64,000 bases of DNA, from the NCBI GenBank assembly GCA_036365145.1, contig JAEOAD010000005.1, forward strand, positions 558,001 through 622,000, given 5' to 3'. The notes beneath the pieces are model-generated. The model was not told the origin of the DNA and made no database searches. It was given only the letters and a program-made list of their open reading frames with translations. The translations under genes were made by a program, and so were the position numbers. Positions 56,314 to 64,000 of the stretch are shown in pieces; position 1 is the first letter of the stretch; the number at the start of each line of letters is the position of its first letter. The stretch comes from Orientallactaga sibirica (taxonomy: Eukaryota > Chordata > Mammalia > Rodentia > Dipodidae).

Positions 56314-57058
56314 TTCTCCTAAATCCATTTGCCACCAGTATACTCTGTTTTCATACCACAGACAGAATAATATTTTCAAGTAAGAATCAGATCATCATAC
56401 TATACACTTCATTATGGAAAATCCTTCTTTACATTTACTATACTGGCATGGGAAGTCTGACAGAGTTGTGCTCCTGATAATCTCAGGTTCTACCACTCTT
56501 CTTTCATACATATTGTCTTTATTTACATATTTCAGTCATCCTCAAAGATCATTTTCAACTTCATGGGTTTTTGTATCTCTGTTAAAAGAGTATCTGCTTT
56601 TTGTTTTCTGTCTCCTAATGTTAGTGGAAATATGCTGAATTATTCATGAATTACTTTCACACTAATGATTGTTTTTTGAATAAATGCACTGATGTTTAGA
56701 TTAATTGTACTGAGTTGAAAAATACACAGGATAGAAGGAACTAAATATCTTTATAATTTATAAAATAAATTATAAAAAGCTTTGTGGAACAAAGGGGGAT
56801 AGTATAGTACTTAGAATAAATAACAGACTTTACTCATTTGCCTTTATGTACGTCTGGGTATATAAATATGTATAGATTGAAGTGATTTTAGCATTTAAAA
56901 TGTGGATAGGAGTGAAAGTTGGGTGAGGAAATAAAACATAAACTTGAGGAAATAATAAAGGGAATCAGTCCCTGAAGAAGTAGAAGGTAATTTGAACTTA
57001 AGTTTCAAAAAAGCAGCCCACATCTACATCAAACAAACAACCTTCAAGGTTGAGTGAT
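56314..57058. other. Anonymous AT-rich sequence
   Basis: No gene or repeat recognised. Confidence 0.5.
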
Positions 57059-57059
57059 T

Positions 57060-57855
57060 GACTGGTTACAATTTCAGTGATTGTGGAGACAACATTGGAC
57101 TATGCATTCTGAAAAAAACTTTGCTTCCTTCATCACAACCGATTTTCCTCCAGTTGCTAAGTATGTCTAAATATATGACATCATATCCTTTGTGTTTTGG
57201 GTGCATCATCATGTGGTGGCAATTAGTATCAAAGTGATAGGAAGTCGTGCTGTTGAAGAAATGAGATTCTCCAGAATCCTATCTTTGCAGTGTCATAGAT
57301 TCCAAAGTGGGAAGCTCAGCAGGTGATGGTACCCTGCCCAGTCACTTTACAGCTTTAGTATAGCTCTTAACACCATCAGATTTGTAGACCTTTATCAGGC
57401 AGTCACAAAGGTCTTTGCATTTCTTTTCAGCTCTGGCTTTCTCACATCAGTGACCAGATGGATATAAGAAAACATCATGAAGGTACACAGAACACAAAGA
57501 CATGTTCCAGTGCCACCACCAGAGGCCAGCTTCTCTCTACAAAGTATTATCCAAACTGGGTCCTCTTGTTCACACCACCCAGAAAGATCTGCTTGTATTT
57601 ATCTTTACAGGCAATTTATTTTTAGTGCCTACGTTAGGAAGCACCTGATGACAGTAACCAACCCAAGTCACCATGCTGGAAGGGAAGGCCTGCCTGCTTC
57701 TTAGGGACATGAACCCCTGAGTCTAGAAGAGTCTTGCATTGCTTATGTGCTGTGACTTAGTTGGCATGCTGCATCTTCCACAACAGTTTGAGCCTCTAAG
57801 TGGGTTTTGGAGATAGCTGGTGACACTCACCTACAGGAAGTCATATTGACTGTAA
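57060..57855 (-). pseudogene. Slc25a5: Processed pseudogene of ADP/ATP translocase (ANT2-like)
   Basis: Decayed copy of the mRNA for the mitochondrial ADP/ATP carrier, which exchanges ADP and ATP across the inner membrane (SLC25 family, ~298 residues). On the minus strand, in order: the N-terminal carrier segment near 57805-57850 (DFL..., AISK-like), a VQHA/DKQYK-like stretch near 57730, KDKYKQIFLGGVNKRTQF at 57554-57607, KVYKSDGVKS near 57365-57390, FGIYDTAK at about 57284-57307, and the MMM and W-R-K-I segments near 57130-57220. The family's exon junctions are crossed without introns, so it is retroposed. Stops (e.g. near 57342), frameshifts and a deletion between the YDTAK and SYPFDT regions make it non-functional. 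KRTQF and the YKSDG/GIYDTAK variants favour ANT2 over ANT1. No poly-A tail or duplication remains clear. Confidence 0.88.
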
Positions 57856-59425
57856 AGTGGAAGCAGGCTCAGAGAAAACTCTATGTCTTATGAAATATTT
57901 ACAAATTTATTTCTACCTTCATATATACTGCCTTTTACTCTTATGAATACTGTGTATCACACATTCAACATTTTGTCAGTTTGGTAGATGAAAAATTGAG
58001 TTTGGTTTGATGGCTGTTTCTTTGATTATAAGTAAATTTGAAATTTATGTACATATATTGTCCATTTAGGTTTCTTTGGAGAATTGTTTGATCATTTCAA
58101 CAATCTGTTTTATTCATGATTTACCATAGCTATTTTTGTGTTTCCAGTATATTTAAAAGTATCATAAAATAAGTTATTGTGCTTCATAGATTAGCATTTT
58201 ATGGTAATATGTATTGTTATATTATGAAGAACAAGTGTGAATACACCAATGACTTAGGATTCATCCAATTTCAAGGATGTTAAATTGTGAAAAAAGTGGT
58301 GCATTTCTATGGTAGGTAGATTAATGATGCCAAAAATATTGAATTAAGATCTTTTAGGGAAGCATAGTAAATATATATGAAAAAAATCAAGTTTTATTAT
58401 GGAAAATTTCTCACAAGATTAATGAGGGAAATAAGTCTTGTGACAGTGGTTTATTTTGGGGATTCAAATGCAAACTCCAAACCTAAGCTTGTGTCTGTTT
58501 TAACAAAGAATTGATAAAACAAAGTGAGATGGATGACTTTTTTTCCTGTATTAGATTTATTCCATTTCAGGGAAGGTTAGGCAGGGAAAGGTGAAGTCTG
58601 AGAACCAAAGGGTGAAAAGTGGACATATCCAGGTGGTCAAAGGGCCCATGTAATGGACTTAGGGGAAAACAAAATAGAACCTTTTTCCACGCTAGCAGCA
58701 GACAAAACCCTACCGGTGGCAAAAATCCCATGTGATGGTAGATGAACAGCCAGGAGCTGGGAAAGAGGAAAAAAACCCATAAACTCTTGTGAGTAGCCAG
58801 ACTTTTCATTTTGGGTCTAGGGCTGAATCCGGAAGTGTTAGCATTAGGAAAGGGCTGCGTTTGAACTCCGCACCTATCCGAGTAAGTCCAGATTTGTTTC
58901 TAATCATCTAATTTCCCTCTCAGTCTTACAATATACTGACTGAAAGACTTAGAATAAGGAAAGCTAGTGTTGCTAATTTAGCCTGATAAAGTTTGGGAAT
59001 CCAAGGAGTCAAATTTGTAAGTTCCAGTGGAAGAACAAAAGCCTGACAAACGGATTGTTAATGGCAAAAGCCATGTTCAAAGTGCCTGAGAAGTACAAAA
59101 GCTTCATTGTTTCTGGTGAGGAGAGAACAGGTGATGCTCCCGTGTCAGGGGTAATGGTGAGGGCAGTAAGAAGTGTGGGGGAGAGGGAAGGGAAGGGAAG
59201 GAGGCAGGATGGAGGACTCACCATTCCTCTGCTATTTTGTTTGATTAGATGGGCTCTCGGGGGATTGACGGTGCCTGAGCACATCAGTAAGGATAGATCT
59301 CTACTCAGATGGAGTCAGATGTTATTCTTTTCTCCAAATTTACAGACACACTGAGGAACAATGTTTTACAAGCTACTGGGCATGTCTTCACCTAGTAATG
59401 TTGCACATAAAACCAATCATCACAA
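57856..59425. other. Anonymous sequence
   Basis: No gene seen. 58550-58870 is GC-richer with a reversed AATAAA (58555) and might be an old LTR. 59150-59210 is G/A-rich. The overlapping frames at 59009-59354 have no recognisable domain. Confidence 0.45.
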
Positions 59426-59426
59426 A

Positions 59427-59965
59427 TGTGCATTCCCTAATCCTCAGGAAATGTGAACACGGTTAACATGGACAAAGAGATTTAAGATATGTAATTAAAT
59501 TACTGAACTGAAGGAGATTATCATAGATCAAGTTAATCACATAAACCTGAAAGGCAGAGAACTTTCTCTGGCTGGAAACAAAAGTGTATGGTAGTAAGAG
59601 ACTTCAGAAAGATTGCAAGGGTGAGAAGAGGTTACTGGGTTGGCGTCAGCACATAAAGCCCATAATAGAGGTTTTTAGAAGCCAAGAGTAATTCTCTCTT
59701 GGGAGCTCACAGGAACTAGGGGTCACAATTCTCCAATTGCTTGCAGTCAAGTTTTGCCAGCTGCTCGTATGAGTCTGGAAGCACAGCTCTCCCAGACTTT
59801 CTAGTCAAGAGCTGGGCTGGTTGATATTAAGTTTGGCTTTATAAAACTCAGATCAAAGATATCTGAGCCCACCTAGACTTCTGCCCCACAGAACTAAGAA
59901 AGCAATTAATATTGTTTTAAGCTATTGAATTTGTGACAGTTATTAGAAGCAAGAAGAGAAAAGCT
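59427..59965 (+). mobile_element. MLT1-like LTR, ancient
   Basis: TGTGCATTCCCTAATCCTCA, AGGAAATGTGAACACGGTTA, AGATATGTAATTAAATTAC, TTCTGCCCCACAGAACTAAG, AATATTGTTTTAAGCTATTG and TTTGTGACAGTTATTAGAAG follow the MLT1 MaLR order, from the 5' part through the poly(A) end. Diverged throughout, as expected for a placental-wide family. Confidence 0.65.
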
Positions 59966-60835
59966 ATACAATTAGAGAATAACAAAATATGATACAGGAT
60001 TTCAGGAAGATAGCTAAATTGTAAAACCTAAAGTTTAGCACATTTAGAATGGACTGATTTTAGAATGTGGAGATGAAATACAAAAATATAAATTAAAATA
60101 GATAATGGGAAAATTCTAAAAAATTTGAACCAAAATTATCAATTATAAAGTTTTAATTTGTAGGCTAGAGCTATGTAGGAGACCCAATGCTCAAAAACTG
60201 TTAATATTACTGAAGTTTTCCTCATTCTCACCAGTTTTAAAAATACCCAGTTGTCTATAAAACATGCCTACTTACTGATAGCATCTGATCATCTCACCTC
60301 ATGAGGCTTTGTTCCTCTGGATGAATTATAGAAGAAAGCAGAAGTGTAAATATACTTCTAGAGAATTCGGAGGAGACAAAGCAACCAACTGCTGTTACAA
60401 AAGCCTTTCTTGGGTTATAAATTCTAAAATGTAAAATTACTCTGGGATTGCAAGCCGAAAAAGAAGTGCTCATAAAATTATGAATATGAGAGTGGTAAAC
60501 TTTATCAACAGATGCAAGGACTAACAAAAATTTTCAGATGCTGTGCAATGCCACCATTTAATCATTGCAGCATTTAACTCAGAGACATTATAAAGCATTG
60601 TTTTTTCCTTCTTTACCTCTCTTATGTCATAGGTACACACTATTATTTCAAATTTACCCTACAGATTTCTGATGTCTCACATGATGTTCTTATTAGAAAC
60701 ATGGCCAGTATGACTGGATTGATTGATTGATTGTTTAAATGCATGGTGAAAGATTCAAATTGGAAGAGACAGGGCATAGCCCATCAACATGGGTCTTCAA
60801 AATAAAGGCCTCTATTAATAAAGACAAACAATATT
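59966..60835. other. Anonymous AT-rich sequence
   Basis: Contains a (GATT)n-like short run at 60718-60733. No gene. Confidence 0.5.
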
Positions 60836-61062
60836 TTAATAATTCATGAGAGAGAGAGCACGAGAGAGAGAGAGAAAAGAGAGAAGAGAAGAGGGGAGAA
60901 GAGAAAAGAAAAGAATGGGTGCCAGGGCATTTTGCTACTGCAAACCAACTTCAGATGCACACCACTTTGTGCATCTGGCTTCATGTGGGGACTAGGGAGT
61001 TGAACCTGGGTAGGTAGTCTGCAAGCAAGTGATTTTAACCCCCTAGCAATCTCCCCAGCTCC
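60836..61062 (-). repeat. DIP-like SINE, diverged
   Basis: GA-rich run with imperfections (60848-60915), GGGTGCCAGGGCATTTTGC, ACCAACTTCAGATGCACAC, GAACCTGGGTAGGTAGTC and GCAATCTCCCCAGC. Confidence 0.88.
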
Positions 61063-61098
61063 AAAGCAATATTCTTTAGCATGTGGAAATGTGATCTT

Positions 61099-61327
61099 CT
61101 TTTTTTAATTTTATTTTTATTTATTTATTTGAGAGCGACAGACAGAGAGAAAGAGGCATAGAGAGAGAGGATGGGAGCACCAGGGTCTCCACCCACTGCA
61201 AAAGAACTCCAGATGCACGTGCCACATTGTGCATCTGGCTTACGTGGGTCCTGGGGAATTGAGCCTTGAACCAGGGTCCTTTTGGCTTCACAGACAAGTG
61301 CTTAACTGCTAAGCCATTTCTCCAGCC
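61099..61327 (-). repeat. DIP-like SINE with 9-bp TSD
   Basis: TGTGATCTT at 61090-61098 and 61328-61336. TTATTTATTTATTTGAGAGC tail, GACAGACAGAGAG, GCACCAGGGTCTCCACC, CCATTTCTCCAGCC. Confidence 0.95.
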
Positions 61328-61336
61328 TGTGATCTT

Positions 61337-61455
61337 ATTTTTACCAGACCCACCACTATGCTGAATATGGTATGAAGTATGTGTCATATTTTGCTTCAAC
61401 ACTAGTACTTTTCTTAAGGTGATTAATCTTTAAAAAAATTTAATTTTTTATTAGT
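61337..61455. other. Anonymous sequence
   Basis: Short spacer, nothing recognised. Confidence 0.5.
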
Positions 61456-61540
61456 TACCTATATAATGTATATAGCCATGATGGTACCATTGTTAGCCTT
61501 CTCCCTGTCCTCCCTCCTCGGGGATTGTGAGAAAAGAAGG
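61456..61540 (-). repeat. L1 3' end scrap, antisense
   Basis: GATGGTACCATTGTTAGCCT and TCTCCCTGTCCTCCCTCCTC echo the reversed 3' end of the L1 family (compare 1150-1190). A purine-rich tract follows at 61545-61620. Confidence 0.55.
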
Positions 61541-62061
61541 AAGAAAAATATAGGTAGTATGAAAGAGAAAGAGAGTGAAGAGTAAGAAGAGGGGATGAGA
61601 GAGAGGAACAGGAGAAGGTTGAGGTTAGTCTTCATCTTACCTTCTCGAGGCACCTGTGATTTAGGTGTTCCCTCTAAGCATCTCTAAGGATCAGCTTTTA
61701 GTGCATCTTACAGGTTCAAGGACTTTTTGGTACCAAAATGGAATATTGAATAAAGAATGTTTTGAGCATTTGGAAGCTCTGATTAAATGTACTGGCACAG
61801 CCTCACCCTTAAACTGAGCAATCTGTAAACTTGTTAGTTTCTGATGTGATGTTTCCAAATCCTTCTGTTTGTAGCTTATGTTTGTTGAAGTTAACTTATA
61901 AATAACGTATAAAGCAAAAGGAAGAACACAGTTGGATCCTATTTGGATCTTATGATAAGAGGTCTTAGCATTACTTCCAGAGATTTTTGAGGTGCTTTAA
62001 CCCATGGACTCAAATTTCTCATGTGATGGTATTCCAACTAGATTACAATGAAAATGGAAAT
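61541..62061. other. Purine-rich then anonymous sequence
   Basis: G/A-rich to 61625, then unassigned. No gene. Confidence 0.5.
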
Positions 62062-62071
62062 CCATAATTAT

Positions 62072-62287
62072 AAGTTTTTAAACTTGTATTTATTTGAGAG
62101 AGAGAGAGAAAGAAAGAGGCAGATAGAATGGGCACACCAGGGCTTTCAGCCATTGCAAGTGAATTCTAGACGTGTGTGTCACCTAGTACATCTATGTACA
62201 CCTAGTCTATGTGAGTTCTGGGGAATAGACCCTGGGTCCTTTAGCTTTGTAGCCAAGTGCCTTAACCACTAAGCCATCTTTCCAGGC
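62072..62287 (-). repeat. DIP-like SINE with 10-bp TSD
   Basis: CCATAATTAT at 62062-62071 and 62288-62297. TATTTATTTGAGAGAG tail, GGGCTTTCAGCCATTGC, extra CTAGTACATCTATGTACAC segment in the core, CCATCTTTCCAGG end. Confidence 0.94.
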
Positions 62288-62436
62288 CCATAATTATCAG
62301 GTTTTTACTGTAATTTACAGATTTTCTACTTTAAAAAATTCATTCTCTGGCTTGTGTTTATGTCCCCTTCTCTCCATTTTCTCCTTGCTTCCTTCTTCCC
62401 TTTCTCAACCATTTTTGTTTATAAAGATAAACTTAA

Positions 62437-62616
62437 ACCGGGTGTGGTGGCGCATGCCTTTAATCCCAGCACTTGGGAGGCAGAGGTAGGAGGATCACTG
62501 TGAGTTCGAGGCCACCCTGAGACTACATAGTTAATTCTAGGTCAGCCTGGACCAGAGTGAAACCCTATCTCAAAAACAAAACAAAAGAAAACAAAACAAA
62601 CAAAACAAAAACAAAA
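62437..62616 (+). repeat. B1 SINE with 14-bp TSD
   Basis: AAAGATAAACTTAA at 62423-62436 and 62617-62630. CCGGGTGTGGTGGCGCATGC start, CTGTGAGTTCGAGGCCACC, then a long AAAACA-type tail. Confidence 0.97.
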
Positions 62617-62630
62617 AAAGATAAACTTAA

Positions 62631-63690
62631 GCTTTATTTGTAGGAATATTTTCTTTGATATGACTGTGATAAAGTAGGATGTCTAATATCCTGATTGGTT
62701 AAATAAATGTGAGCTGCAGTTTTCTGGAAAAATACTATAATTATCATAACCTGATCAAAAAGTATACTAGGCTACTCCAGTACTCATACCAAGTAACTAA
62801 ATGACTGAATATTTGTTTATGGCTATAATTATTTTATCTATTTCATTTGGTAGAACTTCTCTCCAACCAAATTAGTAAGTTAAAATGCTCCTAAGAAACA
62901 CCATTAAATGACAAAACATTAATATGTATGGTTTTCTAATAACATGAAGGAAGAAAGTAATACTTTTCAGATCGCCCTAGATAATAGCATAATATATGAT
63001 TTAAATTCAGTCAGTATGCATAGAAATGATAGAAAGCTATTGTAGAGAATGTTAATATTATACATAAATCAAGAAGTTTTGGAATACACTATTAAACATG
63101 ATAAAATCAGTTGGCCAAGGAATACAGTGTTATACCTAAAACTAAAGTCTAGCCCAAATTAATATGGAAATTGATGGATAAGTTTGCAGTGAGATTTGGG
63201 CAAAATCTGCTATGGTACTTTCTCCTCCTAACATAAGTAGTCCCATTTACAATAAGAATCTATATCTATTAAATGTGTTCAGTTTGGTTCTAGTTTGGAC
63301 TTTAATAGGATACAACATAATTGGGGTATTGTCAAGTTAGGTAAATATTTAAATGTACTAAGCAAATTGAATGAATTTATTCATCAAGCTGGCTGCATTG
63401 TCATGGTCTGTTCTGTATTTGGATACTTTGGAGTCCATTTACTAGAATAGAAGCTTCTTTATTTTTCCATTTCAAAATTGAATTATTAAATGAATATGCA
63501 TTCCACATTGTTACCAAACCTCCTTAGGATAGAAATACATCTTCATGAAGCTTAAGACTAGAACACAATCAAGAATTCCAGCACAGAACTCACATTTAAT
63601 GATAATTTACTGTGAAATTTAATTTTGATATAAGGCAGTATTTTTCTAGAATTTATCCAGGAACTTCCACTTAATAAAGATGATCTGTGA
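62631..63690. other. Anonymous AT-rich sequence
   Basis: No repeat or gene recognised. Confidence 0.5.
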
Positions 63691-63694
63691 GAAT

Positions 63695-63890
63695 ATTATT
63701 TTTTATTTAGTGACAATTTCATACATGCATATAGTATATTTTGATCATAATCCACTATAACTAACTTTAGATTCCCATCCTTTTCCCCTTTCCAGTAAAC
63801 TCTTCTTCTCCCCAACTCATCCCTGTTCCACTTTGATGTTTTTTTTTTCTTGTGTGCCTCATTTTATTTATTAACTTCTAAGTTTTTTTC
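63695..63890 (-). repeat. Old L1 3' end, antisense
   Basis: GTGACAATTTCATACATGCA, TTTTGATCATAATCCACT, CCTTTCCAGTAAACTC and CTTGTGTGCCTCATTTTATT follow the reversed 3' UTR of older rodent L1 families. The window ends shortly after. Confidence 0.65.
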
Positions 63891-64000
63891 TTTGTCAATA
63901 ACAATTTAATTGTTAATTGTAATGAATAATTGATAATAAAAATTACAAAGAAAACATAGGAATATAGGAAGAAACTGACATATTTAAGATTTCTGAATTA

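Noticed and set aside
59009..59354. Two overlapping frames of 91 and 99 codons on opposite strands
   Set aside because: Opposite-strand overlap of unrelated composition-driven frames with no recognisable domain; likely chance.
1..64000. A novel multi-gene biological system
   Set aside because: No gene cluster, conserved protein family or array is present; the window is explained by retroposons, a processed pseudogene and anonymous noncoding DNA.

Overview
This window is mammalian nuclear DNA, almost certainly from a rodent and most likely a jerboa-type (Dipodidae) genome. The main evidence is its repeats. About 22 copies of a tRNA-derived B2-superfamily SINE with a CT-rich tail match my memory of the dipodid DIP element. 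There are also five well-preserved B1 (7SL-derived) SINEs, several B4/ID-like pieces, many 3'-end fragments of a rodent L1, and MaLR-type LTR elements. The species is inferred from repeats alone, without a database search.

I see no functional protein-coding gene, rRNA, tRNA, CRISPR array or operon. The longest open frame is 144 codons, and the open frames carry no recognisable protein family; several lie inside repeats. The best reading is a repeat-rich intergenic region or a very large intron. The only gene-derived sequence I recognise is a decayed, intronless copy of an ADP/ATP translocase mRNA (Slc25a5/ANT2-like) on the minus strand near 57.06-57.86 kb.

Layout. 0-9 kb: a SINE cut by the window edge, an old L1 ORF2 fragment, antisense L1 3' UTR pieces, a (CAAA)n tract and an L1 insertion (6908-7645) with a 14-bp target-site duplication. 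9-16 kb: a DIP copy with a duplicated B box, one LTR nested in another, a cluster of DIP SINEs, a non-repetitive higher-GC block (13.1-14.3 kb) and a truncated MaLR element. 16-30 kb: mostly anonymous AT-rich sequence with scattered SINEs, an LTR inside B4-like sequence and a B4 split by an L1. 30-43 kb: an inverted L1, an MLT1-like relic, B1 and DIP copies, L1 tails and a candidate conserved noncoding block near 40.6-41.5 kb. 43-52 kb: the most layered part, with a MaLR provirus (43316-45552) carrying a solo LTR in its 3' LTR, a 1.2-kb LTR-like block, a further MaLR LTR, another solo LTR (50895-51313), three L1 3' UTR copies and a second DIP copy with the duplicated B box. 52-64 kb: antisense L1 3' UTRs, the translocase pseudogene, a local duplication at 55.9-56.3 kb, an MLT1-like LTR and more DIP and B1 copies.

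Nothing here looks like a coordinated gene system. The main interest is the record of retrotransposition: B-box duplication in a SINE subfamily, an apparently poly(A)-only insertion, a 66-bp tail-only SINE insertion, a twin-priming-like L1 and several nested insertions readable at base level. Coordinates of repeats without a target-site duplication are approximate to about 10-30 bases.
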